From assembly GCA_942492625.1 (NCBI GenBank), contig CALOFM010000021.1:1-64000 (forward strand): a DNA stretch of 64,000 nucleotides, in the 5' to 3' direction. The first letter of the stretch is position 1, and each line of letters opens with the position of its first letter. Positions 26,691-36,990 of the stretch are shown piece by piece. The DNA comes from Thiosymbion sp942492625. Lineage in GTDB: Bacteria > Pseudomonadota > Gammaproteobacteria > Chromatiales > Chromatiaceae. The position numbers were made by a program, and so were the translations under genes. The notes below the pieces were generated by a model. That model did not search any database. It saw only the letters and a program-made list of their open reading frames with translations, and was not told where the DNA came from.

Positions 26691-27146
26691 GGGCGCTTCC
26701 GGCTGGGCTCCTTTGCGGTTGGTCTTTCAGGCGGTAGGGCGTCGAGGACACCGTACCAGACCTATGGGATTCTCCTGATAGAGAGAATACCGGCTGAGAG
26801 AGGTGCAGCCAAGAAGCTTTCGGACGGGGAGAACCCAAGGGCGCGATCTAGATGAGTTTTCCGCCGATCGACGCCTGGACCGATCGACGGTCCCGCTTGG
26901 TGGGAGTTGGAGCGCCGGCATCCTGCCGGTTTTTCACTCGACACGGGTGGGCTGCGCGACGGACCCAATGCAACGCTTTGAGTTGGCTCGGCCGATAACG
27001 GCGCTTTGCGCCGATGCCGGCAAGATGCCGGCGCTCCCGGTCGTCAACCGGCGACGGATGCTTTTCCTGTCTCACAGCGCTGGAGAGAGGAAGCGCAGCC
27101 GAACCTCGGCTGCCGGAAGTCGTTGCGTTCGCTTTTGGGTAGCGAC
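26691..27146. other. Intergenic region with a REP pair, no supported gene
   Basis: This 456-base stretch lies upstream of the TIR gene. Apart from the inverted REP-like pair at 26908-27038 I see only short open frames without codon bias or homology that I can recognise. The TIR-nSTAND promoter must lie here, but no convincing -35/-10 pair stood out. Confidence 0.5.
26908..27038. repeat. Inverted pair of REP-like hairpins (REPIN-like)
   Basis: TGGAGCGCCGGCATCCTGCCGG (about 26908-26929) and its inverted partner CCGGCAAGATGCCGGCGCTCCC (about 27017-27038) face each other across about 90 bases. The GGAGCGCCGGC core is the same as that flanking the RAYT gene 5 kb away. Two REPs in inverted orientation are the unit mobilised by RAYT enzymes. 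Confidence 0.75.
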
Positions 27147-27398
27147 TCAGTGCCCTGGCTGTGCCAGCGCTTGCCGGGTAACGACCCGCGTCGGCCTGTG
27201 TGTCCGCGCGCCGCCGCTCACAGCCGTCACGCCTCGCCGCGGAGTCCGCCGACGGGTCGTTCTGCGCATCCGCCGTCTTTGGTGCGTCCGTGCCAGCATA
27301 TCCCCCGCCTTCTCCAGGATGCCGCAGAGCAGGCCTAGGACGGTGTAGACGCCTGACAGAAAGACCAGGATCACGAGCAGATTGGCCGCAGTGTTCAT
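27147..27398 (-). CDS. Small single-span membrane protein with arginine-rich tail
   Basis: Not recognised. Seen: 83 residues from the ATG at 27398, preceded by GGAGACAACG, a good ribosome site. Residues 5-28 are one hydrophobic helix (NLLVILVFLSGVYTVLGLL). The rest is strongly basic, with runs such as RRRMRRTTRRR. The layout predicts an inner-membrane anchor with a cytoplasmic tail that could bind nucleic acid or acidic lipid. It lies downstream of the exporter operon and its terminator, so it has its own transcription. The arginine run may partly reflect GC-rich drift; the true end could be shorter. Confidence 0.45.
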   Translation of the reverse strand: MNTAANLLVILVFLSGVYTVLGLLCGILEKAGDMLARTHQRRRMRRTTRRRTPRRGVTAVSGGARTHRPTRVVTRQALAQPGH

Positions 27399-27471
27399 CG
27401 TTGTCTCCGGTGTTAGTCGGGGGTTCGGAGACAAGTTTGCGCTGGAGGGTGGCTCAAAACCTGAGCCCACG

Positions 27472-27497
27472 AAAAATCGCCGGGGAGGACCCCGGCG
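27472..27497 (-). terminator. Rho-independent terminator of the exporter operon
   Basis: CGCCGGGG-TCCT-CCCCGGCG forms an 8-bp GC stem on the minus strand, followed by ATTTTTC. It lies about 160 bases past the stop of the last permease gene. Confidence 0.75.
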
Positions 27498-27657
27498 TTT
27501 CATGTCGATCCCGGTCGATCTCGCTCGAGGCGGCGATGGCGTTGGCAGCGTGGGCATAGGTGATGTTGTCACCGGATTCTTCGGTTTCGTCAGGATAGGC
27601 GAACTTGAACAAATCGACGTATTCCGGGATCGCGACCGCCGCGGGTTCGGTGCCGAC

Positions 27658-28857
27658 TTATTCGTCCCGTAGCGCGTTGACTGGATCGAGCCGCGCGGCA
27701 TTCAGCGCGGGCAACACGCCGGCGACGAGCCCGATCACGGCGGCGGTGATTTCCGCCAACAGCACGAAGTCCCAGGCGGTGTGCGTGGGCAGGGCAGGGA
27801 CGGCCACCCCGATGAGCCAGGCGCCTCCGGCACCGATGATGAATCCCGCAGCGCCCCCGAGCAGAGCCAGCGCCAATGCCTCGGCCAAAAACAGCACCAT
27901 GATTTGGCGCCGCGCCGCTCCCAGGGCGCGCAGCAGGCCGATCTCCCGCCGGCGCTCACGAACCGCGATGGTCATGATGGTAAGGATGCCGACGCCTCCG
28001 ACGGCAAGCGAGATTCCGCCGAGGGCGCCCACCGCCATGGTGACGACGTCTAGCACCGAGCCTAGAACCTCCATCATTTGGTCCTGCGTGGTGATGGTGA
28101 AATCCTCTCTCCCGTGGCGCCGCGCGAGAAGCTCCCGGACGCGATCCGCCACCGCGTCGCCGTCGGCGTCCGGTGCGTAGAGAAGGTCGATCTCCATAAG
28201 GCTCTCACGGTCGAACATGGAGAGCGCCCGGCTCACCGGGATGAAAACGGTGTCGTCCAGGTCGAATCCCAACATCTGGCCTTTGGACTCCATGATCCCG
28301 ATGATGCGGTAAGGCTCTCCGCCGATGCGTACTCGCTCTCCAAGTGGCGAGCCGCCGCCGAACAGCTCCTGCTGCAGCTTGGAGCCGAGCACCGCGAAGG
28401 CGCGGCCGCCGGCGGATTCGTCCTGCGGTAGGAAGCGGCCGATGGCCGGGTGCATTTGCCACACCCGAGGTACCTGGGATCCCACTCCCAGTACCATAGT
28501 GCGCCGGCTGCGGCCGCCGCCTTCCACCGCAGCGTTTCCCTGGACCATGGGCACAACATCCTGTACGCCGGGTAGGCTTTCAAAGGCGCGCGCATCGTCC
28601 AGGCTCAGTGGCCGCACGTTGCTGATGATGGCGCCGGACATCCCAATGGTATTGGTCTTGCCCGGCGCAACCGCAATCAGGTTGGTGCCGAACTGGGTGA
28701 ACTCCGCCAGCACGAAGCGGTGGACTCCCTCGCCGATGGCGGTCAAGAGGACTACGGCCGCCACACCGATGGCGATGCCGCTCACCGTCAGCAGGCTGCG
28801 GGTACGGTGGGCGCGGATGGCGCCCAGGGTGAAGGCGGCGAAGTCGCGGCTTAGCAT
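27658..28857 (-). CDS. MacB-like ABC transporter permease (FtsX family)
   Basis: Role: inner-membrane permease of an exporter coupled to a HlyD-type adaptor. Seen: 399 residues. One N-terminal transmembrane helix (LLTVSGIAIGVAAVVLLTAIG), a periplasmic MacB_PCD domain of about 230 residues, then three C-terminal helices with the FtsX signature (MTIAVRERRREIGLLRALGA). ARLDPVNALRDE is the usual family end. It is the last gene of a four-gene operon with its own ATPase, adaptor and a paralogous permease. Two different permease genes suggest a heterodimer. The substrate cannot be read from sequence. Confidence 0.88.
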   Translation of the reverse strand: MLSRDFAAFTLGAIRAHRTRSLLTVSGIAIGVAAVVLLTAIGEGVHRFVLAEFTQFGTNLIAVAPGKTNTIGMSGAIISNVRPLSLDDARAFESLPGVQDVVPMVQGNAAVEGGGRSRRTMVLGVGSQVPRVWQMHPAIGRFLPQDESAGGRAFAVLGSKLQQELFGGGSPLGERVRIGGEPYRIIGIMESKGQMLGFDLDDTVFIPVSRALSMFDRESLMEIDLLYAPDADGDAVADRVRELLARRHGREDFTITTQDQMMEVLGSVLDVVTMAVGALGGISLAVGGVGILTIMTIAVRERRREIGLLRALGAARRQIMVLFLAEALALALLGGAAGFIIGAGGAWLIGVAVPALPTHTAWDFVLLAEITAAVIGLVAGVLPALNAARLDPVNALRDE

Positions 28858-28887
28858 TTCAACCCGGATAGATGTTCCACTTCAGGC

Positions 28888-30093
28888 TCATCGACCCGAA
28901 AGGGCCACCACCGGATCCAGCCGCGCTGCCCGCATGGCCGGCAGCAACCCGAAGACCAGGCCGGTGAGTAGCGAGACGGTCACCGCGGCCAGGGGCGCCC
29001 ATAGGGGCACGACGAGCGTAAAGGCATCGACCTGACCGTTGAACAGGTACACGCCCGTGAATGCCAGCACCAGCCCCGCCGAGGTACCCGCCCCCGCCAG
29101 CAGCAGGGCCTCGGTGAGGAACAGTCCCAGGATCTGGCGCTGCGCCGCCCCCAGGGCCTTGAGCAGTCCGACTTCCGCGGTGCGCTGGGAGACTGCCACC
29201 AGCATCACGTTCATGATCAAAACCCCGGCCACCATCAGGCTGATCGCGGCGATGCCGGCCACGGCCAGGGTGAGGGCGTTGAGGACTTTGTCGAAGGTGG
29301 TCAACAGCGCGTCCTGGGTGATGACTGTAACGTCGTCCTCGCCCTCATGCCGCCCGCGGACGATGGCTCGGACAGCCTCCTTCGCTTCAGGCAGGGCGGA
29401 CCGGCTCGGGGCCTGGACCAGAATTCGGAAGAGGGCCGGACTGTCGAACAGGCTCTGTGCGGACGCCACCGGGATGATGGCCAAGTCTCCCATATCCATA
29501 CCCAGGGACTCGCCGTCGGTCCCCAGGGTGCCGATTACCCGGTAGCGCCGGTCGCCGATCCGGATCCAACGGCCCAGCGCCTGCCCTTGTCCGAAGAGCT
29601 CGCCCGCCAGCCTTGCCCCGAGCACCGCAACCGGCCGGCCGCGCTTGGGATCGCCAGGGGGCAGAAAACGGCCCAGTCCCAGCTCCAGGTTCCGGACCTC
29701 CAGGAAATCACTGGTGGAGCCGAGGATGGTCACCTCCCTTGACAGACTGCCGGACGAGACCGGGGCCGAGCCCACCACGATGGGCGCGAAGCGTTTTACC
29801 AGGCGCGAGCGGCCGATGGCGACCGCGTCGTCCAGCGTCAGGTCCCGCGGGGTCTCGCCGAGCAGCGGCGGTGGGCCGCCAGTGGTCTCGTTGCGCCCGG
29901 GCAGCACGATCACAAGGTGCGTGCCGAGCTGGGTGAATTCACCCAGTACGTAAAGCCGGGCACCCTCGCCGAGGGCGCTCAACAGGATCACAGCGGCGGT
30001 TCCCAGGGCCATGGCCAGCAGGGTCAACCAAGCGCGGGCACGGTGGGTCGTCAGGGAGCGCGTCCCGAAACGCAGGTTGTCATCCAGCCGCAT
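28888..30093 (-). CDS. MacB-like ABC transporter permease, paralogue of the next gene
   Basis: Seen: 401 residues from the ATG at 30093, which lies inside the end of the ATPase gene (14-base overlap); a longer open frame upstream is the ATPase in another frame. The same architecture as the downstream permease: helix near residues 20-45 (AWLTLLAMALGTAAVILLSALG), periplasmic domain, three C-terminal helices with SQRTAEVGLLKALGAAQRQIL, and the end ARLDPVVALSGR. The overlap implies translational coupling and a fixed ATPase:permease ratio. The two permeases share motifs such as GEGxxxxVLxEFTQxGTxL, so they arose by duplication. Confidence 0.87.
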   Translation of the reverse strand: MRLDDNLRFGTRSLTTHRARAWLTLLAMALGTAAVILLSALGEGARLYVLGEFTQLGTHLVIVLPGRNETTGGPPPLLGETPRDLTLDDAVAIGRSRLVKRFAPIVVGSAPVSSGSLSREVTILGSTSDFLEVRNLELGLGRFLPPGDPKRGRPVAVLGARLAGELFGQGQALGRWIRIGDRRYRVIGTLGTDGESLGMDMGDLAIIPVASAQSLFDSPALFRILVQAPSRSALPEAKEAVRAIVRGRHEGEDDVTVITQDALLTTFDKVLNALTLAVAGIAAISLMVAGVLIMNVMLVAVSQRTAEVGLLKALGAAQRQILGLFLTEALLLAGAGTSAGLVLAFTGVYLFNGQVDAFTLVVPLWAPLAAVTVSLLTGLVFGLLPAMRAARLDPVVALSGR

Positions 30094-30760
30094 CGCTGTC
30101 CTCGACGATGTCCCCGTCGTCCATGCGTACGCGCCGCTTTGCGCGATCACCGATAGCGGGGTCGTGGGTCACAACCAAAAGGGTTAGCCCCGCCTCGTTG
30201 AGGGCCTCCAGGGTATTGATGACCTCCTCCCCGGAAGTTCGGTCAAGGTTACCGGTTGGCTCGTCCGCCAGGATCAGGCCAGGCTGCATTATGGTGGCCC
30301 GGGCGATAGCGACGCGCTGGCGCTGGCCCCCGGAGAGCTGATCCGGGCGGTGATGGGCGCGCTCGGTCAGGCCGACGGCAGCCAGTATGTCGCCTACCCT
30401 CTGACGCCGCTCTTTGGGGGCTACCCCCGCCAGCACCAGGGGCAGCTCCACGTTCTCCGCTGCGGACAGGCGCGGAACAAGGTGAAAAGACTGGAAGACG
30501 AAGCCGATGTGGTCGCGCCGGAGCCTGGCACGCTGCTCCTCTGCGAGAGTCGTGGTCTCCAGATCGCCCAGGCGGTAGCGGCCCGCGTCGGGCCGGTCCA
30601 GCAGGCCGAGGATGTTCAGCAGCGTGCTCTTTCCAGACCCGGAGGGCCCCATGATGGCGGCATACTCGCCGTTTTTGAAGGTCAGATCGATGGCACGCAG
30701 GGCGTGCACCGGCTGATCGCCGACCTGGAAGGTGCGGGAGATCCCCTGGAGCTCAATCAT
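30080..30760 (-). CDS. ABC transporter ATP-binding protein (MacB/LolD type)
   Basis: Role: powers the two FtsX-type permeases encoded downstream. Seen: 226 residues from the ATG at 30760 (IELQGISRTFQVG is the standard start). Walker A GPSGSGKST at residues 38-46, Q-loop in FVFQSFHLVP, signature LSGGQRQRVAIARA, Walker B ILADEPTGNLD and the switch His in VVTHDP. The length and motifs match the LolD/MacB cytoplasmic ATPase group, which drives efflux or lipoprotein-like release without forming a transport channel itself. It overlaps the permease gene. Confidence 0.93.
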   Translation of the reverse strand: MIELQGISRTFQVGDQPVHALRAIDLTFKNGEYAAIMGPSGSGKSTLLNILGLLDRPDAGRYRLGDLETTTLAEEQRARLRRDHIGFVFQSFHLVPRLSAAENVELPLVLAGVAPKERRQRVGDILAAVGLTERAHHRPDQLSGGQRQRVAIARATIMQPGLILADEPTGNLDRTSGEEVINTLEALNEAGLTLLVVTHDPAIGDRAKRRVRMDDGDIVEDSDAAG

Positions 30761-30823
30761 TTGGGAGCAAGAATATTTACTACGAATTTCGCGTGATTCG
30801 TGGTTTCTCAACCGGCCATTCGG

Positions 30824-31978
30824 TCAATCTGAGCCCCCGTCCTCGACTGTAGCCAGGGCGCCGTCCTGCACCCCGTCCCGGTCGAGCGAGAGGACGATCT
30901 GCTCCCCCGCGGTAAGGCCCGAGGTCACCTCGGTCTGATCCCAGTTGCTTAGTCCCGTTTCGATCTCCCGCGCTTGGAGCAGGCCCGTCATCGGGTCCAG
31001 GACCAGCACGCCGCCTCCCGACCGAACGGCGGCGGTGGGAATACGCAAGACCTCCTCGCGGCGATCGGCGATGATCTCCACATCGGCGCTGTAGCCCGCC
31101 AGCAAGGGGGCGTCTTCGGGCTGTTCCTCGATCTCTACCTCGACCTCGACCGTGCGGGCCTGTTTCTCCAGGTCCAGCACGTAGGGTGCGATTCGGCGCA
31201 CGGCGCCCGGAAAGCTGCGATCGCCGAAGGCGTCCAGGGAGACGCGCGCCCGGGCGCCGACCTGTACGTTCGGCGCGTCCACCTCGTCGATGGGGGCGGA
31301 GATGTAGTAGCAGGCGTCGTCAATCAGGTCTACTGCCGGCGGCGTGGGGATGCCCGGCGGAGAGGGGGTAACGTACTCGTTGAGCTCCCCCGAGATCTCG
31401 GCCACCACGCCGTCGAAGGGCGCGGTGAGGCTCGTTTTCGCCAGGTTTGCCCGGGTGACCCCGAGCCGCGCCGTGTGAACTCGGGCGGTGGCTTGCGCGG
31501 CCTCGCAGTCGGCACGGCCGGCCTGAGCGCCGGTGATGGCGCGGTCCACCGCCTCTTCCGAGGCAAGGCGGCGTTTGGCGAGCTTCTCCTGGCGGTCCGC
31601 CTCGCGTTGCGCGTTGTCCGCGTTCAGACAGGCTGAGCGGGCGCGGGCTTGCGCCGCCTCCGCCTCGCGTTCTGCCAGGGTCACCTGGGCCTTCAGATCC
31701 ATGTTCCAGAGCTCCAGCAGCAGATCGCCCGCCTTTACCCGGTCCCCCTCGTGGACCTTAAGGGTGGCTATCTGACCACCGATGCTGGGTGCAAGCCGGG
31801 CGCGCCGGCAGGCCTTGACCGTGCCCGCCCGTGTGTTGGCGACAGTCTGCTCCACCGGACCGACCTCCGTGGCCTGGACGCGGACCGCTACCGGCTCGGG
31901 TCGATTGAGATACCACCAGGCGGCCCCTCCCGCACCGGCGATGACGAGCAGGACGATGAGGCGTTTGAGAAAGCGCAT
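30824..31978 (-). CDS. HlyD/MacA-type periplasmic adaptor
   Basis: Role: membrane fusion protein linking the exporter to an outer-membrane channel. Seen: 384 residues. A single N-terminal helix (LIVLLVIAGAGGAAWWYL) anchors it. A lipoyl-like half KVHEGDRVKAGDLLLEL, a coiled-coil hairpin (residues about 90-170, rich in Ala, Glu, Arg), the second half SLTAPFDGVVAEI, then beta-barrel and C-terminal strands. It is the first gene of the operon, 63 bases before the ATPase. No TolC-like gene is present in this window, so the channel must come from elsewhere. Confidence 0.9.
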   Translation of the reverse strand: MRFLKRLIVLLVIAGAGGAAWWYLNRPEPVAVRVQATEVGPVEQTVANTRAGTVKACRRARLAPSIGGQIATLKVHEGDRVKAGDLLLELWNMDLKAQVTLAEREAEAAQARARSACLNADNAQREADRQEKLAKRRLASEEAVDRAITGAQAGRADCEAAQATARVHTARLGVTRANLAKTSLTAPFDGVVAEISGELNEYVTPSPPGIPTPPAVDLIDDACYYISAPIDEVDAPNVQVGARARVSLDAFGDRSFPGAVRRIAPYVLDLEKQARTVEVEVEIEEQPEDAPLLAGYSADVEIIADRREEVLRIPTAAVRSGGGVLVLDPMTGLLQAREIETGLSNWDQTEVTSGLTAGEQIVLSLDRDGVQDGALATVEDGGSD

Positions 31979-32142
31979 ACCTTGGATTCACGGGGGCGGG
32001 ATGTGCCACATTGTAATGGGAACTGAAGAGCCGTTTCCCGAGGATCTCGTGCTCAACGTCAAGAACCCTGCGACCATTGGGCAGCCGAGGCGCTCGTTTC
32101 GTAAAGCCCTGATAGTGGGCATTCGGCAGAGGCGCCCTTGCG

Positions 32143-33371
<1,229 letters not shown>

Positions 33372-33375
<4 letters not shown>

Positions 33376-36227
33376 ACTGGGATCCTTCGATTCATGCTTG
33401 GGTTGATACGGCCCGTGAGGGCTTCGTCGATCAGTCGCTCCTGCTGCTCGACGTGGACGGAGCGAAGGCCGACGGCGGGGGCGGCGGAGGAGTGGCGTCC
33501 GACGTAGTAGATGCGTCCGTGATCATCGATCAGGCGGTGGAAGCGGTGCTTGATCTGATCCCAAGCTCCCTGGTTCTGCGCCTCCTCCTGGCACCAGATG
33601 AATTGATTCGCTGCAGCGTAAGGCGCAACCGCTACTTGCAGTTGGTCTCTGGGGAAGGGGTAGAGCTGTTCGAGGCGCAGGATGGCCACGTCGTCCAGAC
33701 CGCGGGCGCGCCGCGCCTCCAGCAGATCGTAGTAGACCTTGCCGCTGCAGATGACGACGCGCTGGACCTTGGACGGAATCACGCTGTCCACCTCGCCGAT
33801 CACGGGCTGGAAGTGGCCGTCCGCCAGCTCATCCAGGCTGGAGGTGGCAAGACGGTGACGCAGCAGGCTCTTGGGCGTCATGACGATCAGGGGCTTGCGG
33901 TACTTGCGCAGCATCTGACGGCGCAGTAGGTGGAACATCTGCGCCGGGCTGGTGGGGACGCAGACCTGTATGTTTTTCTCTGCGCAGAGCTGCAGGTAGC
34001 GCTCCAGGCGGGCGGAGGAGTGTTCCGCCCCCTGTCCCTCCATGCCATGAGGCAGCAGCATCACCAGGGAGCAACCTAGATTCCATTTGGTGCCGGCCGA
34101 CGTGATGAACTGATCGATGACGACTTGGGCGCCGTTGGCGAAGTCGCCGAACTGGGCCTCCCATAGGGTGAGCGAGCTGGGCTCGGCGGTTGCGAAGCCG
34201 TACTCGTAGCCGAGCACCGCCTCCTCGGAGAGCAGAGAGTCGATGGCGATGAAGTCACCCTGATGCTCTCCCATGTGCTGCAATGAGGTGTAGCTCTCAC
34301 CGTCGGCCTGACTATGAACGACGGCGTGGCGGTGAAAGAAGGTGCCGCGTCCGCAGTCCTGACCGGAAAGGCGGACCGGAAAGCCGGCGTCCACGAGGGT
34401 CGCATAGGCCAGGTTCTCGCCAAAGCCCCAGTCCGCCATCTGGTCCCCGTTGGCCATCTTACGGCGCTCGTTCCAGATCTTGGACACACGCGGGTGGAGC
34501 TCGAACTCTTGGGGAAGCTCCAACATCTTTTCGGCGATCTGCTTGAGCTTGTCACGGGGTACGCTGGTATCGGTATCATCGTCCCAGCTACCCCCTCGGC
34601 CGGACTCCCAGTTGACTCTGTACGGGTTGTCGAGACCGCACATGACCGGCCTGGCTACGACCACCCCCTGCTCGATGGAGGTGCGGTAGTCCTCGACCAT
34701 AGCCGTCGCGGCGTCCTTGGAGACGAAGCCCGCGTCCGCCAGCCGGTCCGCATAGACGGCCCGGGACGTGGGGCGGGCACGTATTTTCTTGTACATCATA
34801 GGCTGGGTGACCGCGGGCTCGTCCGCCTCGTTGTGGCCAAGTCGGCGGTAGCAGATCACGTCGATGATTACGTCCTTGTGGAACTGGTTGCGGAAGTCCA
34901 ACGCCATGCGCGTAACGAAGATGACCGCCTCCGGGTCGTCTCCGTTCACGTGAAAAACCGGGGCCTGGACCATCTTGGCCACGTCCGTGCAATAGAGCGT
35001 CGAACGCGTGTCCAGAGGATTGCTGGTCGTGAACCCAATCTGGTTGTTGATGACGACGTGGACAGTGCCGCCGGTTGAGTAGCTACGGGTTTGAGACAGG
35101 TTCAGGGTCTCCATGATCACGCCTTGGCCGGCGAAGGCCGAGTCGCCGTGGATCAACAGCGGCAGGACTTGGTCGCCCGCGCGGTCCTTGCGGCGGCGCT
35201 GGCGGGCGCGAACCGCGCCCTCGATGACCGGGTTGATGATCTCCAGGTGCGACGGGTTGAAGCCGAGGGCCAAATGGACGACGCCCCCGGGGGTGTCGAC
35301 GTCGGTGGCGAAGCCCATGTGGTACTTGACGTCGCCGGCGAGCTCCTTCCAGTCCCTGTGGGTGCGCCCCTCGAACTCGTCGAAGATGTCCTGGGGCGGC
35401 TTGCCCATGATGTTGGTCAGCACGTTGAGCCTGCCGCGGTGGGCCATGCCGATGACGATCTCCTTGACGCCCTTGCGCCCGGCGCGCTGGATGAGCTCGT
35501 CCAGGAGCGGAATCAGGGCCTCACCGCCTTCGAGGGAGAAGCGCTTTTGGCCCACGTAACGGGTGTGCAGGTATTTCTCGATGCCTTCGGCTGCAGTAAG
35601 CATGGTCAGCAGCCAGCGCCTGTCGGCGGTCTCGAGCTCCGGCTTCGCCCGATAGCCTTCCAGGCGCTTCTGGATCCAGCGCTTTTCCTGGGTGCTGGTG
35701 ATGTGCATGTACTCCGAGCCCACCGATCCGCAATAGATCTCCCGCACCAGGGCGAGGATGTCGCGCAGGCGCATGCGATCCGGCGCATAGAGAGAGCCGG
35801 TATGAAAGACCTGATCCAGGTCCGACTCCTCCAGCTTGTGATGCTCCGGCTCCAGGTCTGCGACCTTGGGAGTCTCGCGCAGCTTCAAGGGGTCCAGGTC
35901 CGCGATTTGGTGGCCGCGGTAGCGGTAGCCATTGATCAGGCGCAGGACCGCCGACTGCTTCTCCGCGGCCGCGGGCTCCAGGCGCTCGGTGGATCGGGCC
36001 AACGCCCGGCTGCGGCTCTCCTGGGCCAAGCGCAGGAAATTCTGACGAACCGGTCCATGGGGGACCTCGTTGGCCGCCTCTTTGTGCATTGCGTCGAAGC
36101 GCTGCCGCCAGGCGAGATCCACGCTCTCGGGATCCTGCAGGTAACGTTCGTAAAGGTCTTCTATAAATGGGGCGTTACCGCCGTATAGCGCGGTAGACGC
36201 GCGGAACAGCTCGATCAGGGCGCTCAT
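33372..36227 (-). CDS. sucA: 2-Oxoglutarate dehydrogenase E1 component
   Basis: Role: thiamine diphosphate-dependent decarboxylation of 2-oxoglutarate and reductive succinylation of the E2 lipoyl group. Seen: 951 residues, close to the usual 930-950. The N-terminal segment FIEDLYERYLQDPESVDLAWR binds E2. The TPP and Mg site is in GDSAFAGQGVIMETL and NNQIGFTT; HNEADEP is a catalytic His region. The transketolase-type pyrimidine domain (QDCGRGTFFHRHAVV) and the C-terminal domain are complete. The start is the ATG at 36227. A promoter must lie in 36228-36388, but I could not fix it. Confidence 0.98.
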
Positions 36228-36388
36228 GGTGGTATGCTCGGTGGCAGAGGACGTCTATGGTTTTATCGGCCGATTATGGCACTGTATAGCATAACCAAGC
36301 ACTCGGATTGCATTGCGTTGCTTAATACGCGTCTGTTCCCTAAGGCCGCGGCGGGAGGCGGGGCGCTCGACCTTCTGGTCTGAAAGCG

Positions 36389-36616
36389 ATGCACCAGTCT
36401 CCGGACCCCGGCTGGGATACGAACGAGCGGACGCGTCTTAGGATTTGTCTGGCGGACCTGGAGGCGGACCTGGCCTATTTCCAGGCCCGATTGGAGATTT
36501 TGGGGGAGCCTGAGACGGCGAATCAGCTCGCCCAGCGCAAGGTGTTCAATCTGCTGCACAAGAGTCTCGGCGAGATGGTACTGAAGGGCAAGCGGCGGAT
36601 GGTTGAAGAGGGCTGA
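36389..36616 (+). CDS. Small conserved protein of unknown function
   Basis: Not recognised by family name. Seen: 75 residues, strongly helical: RICLADLEADLAYFQARLEILG and ANQLAQRKVFNLLHKSLGE form two amphipathic helices, probably a coiled-coil hairpin. No signal peptide or membrane segment. It is convergent with the two tRNA genes and divergent from sucA. The regular heptads and lack of stop codons support a real gene; a role cannot be inferred. Confidence 0.6.
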   Translation: MHQSPDPGWDTNERTRLRICLADLEADLAYFQARLEILGEPETANQLAQRKVFNLLHKSLGEMVLKGKRRMVEEG

Positions 36617-36635
36617 GCGATGAGCTTGGTCGAAA

Positions 36636-36712
36636 TGGCGCCCTCGACAGGACTCGAACCTGTGACCTATCGCTTAGGAGGCGATTGCTCTATCCTGCTG
36701 AGCTACGAGGGC
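36636..36712 (-). tRNA. tRNA-Arg (CCT)
   Basis: 77 bases on the minus strand with encoded CCA. Acceptor GCCCTCG pairs with CGAGGGC, the anticodon loop CTCCTAA carries CCT, which reads AGG, and the T loop is TTCGAGT. Confidence 0.96.
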
Positions 36713-36718
36713 GGGGAA

Positions 36719-36794
<76 letters not shown>

Positions 36795-36927
36795 GATCTG
36801 GTGTAGGATCTGCAACCGGGTTTCGGACCGTCCCTTCGAACCTTTCGCTGCGCTCCCTCGCACCACCGGTTGCGGGGACGCATTGTAGCATTTTTGCGTC
36901 GGAGACTGACAAGTCGGCCTCGACGCC

Positions 36928-36959
36928 GCCCCGGGAAGCGCTCGAGCGCTTCCCGGGGC
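36928..36959. repeat. 32-bp perfect palindrome upstream of arsS
   Basis: The sequence from 36928 to 36959 equals its own reverse complement; the centre is AGCGCTCGAGCGCT with GCCCCGGGA arms. It ends 31 bases before the arsS ATG. There is no T tract, so an operator or a stable leader hairpin is more likely than a terminator. Confidence 0.75.
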
Positions 36960-36990
36960 AATACACAGTTGTCGCTGCAGGACCCCAAGC

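Noticed and set aside
26803..27348. Plus-strand frame of 181 codons through the REP pair
   Set aside because: It runs through two palindromic repeats and shows no conserved segment.
27382..27672. Plus-strand frame of 96 codons after the exporter operon
   Set aside because: It contains the operon's terminator hairpin and overlaps the start of the small membrane gene on the other strand.
35091..36188. Long open frames opposite sucA (also 34314-35078)
   Set aside because: Antisense shadows of a conserved gene in high-GC DNA; no domain or ribosome site.
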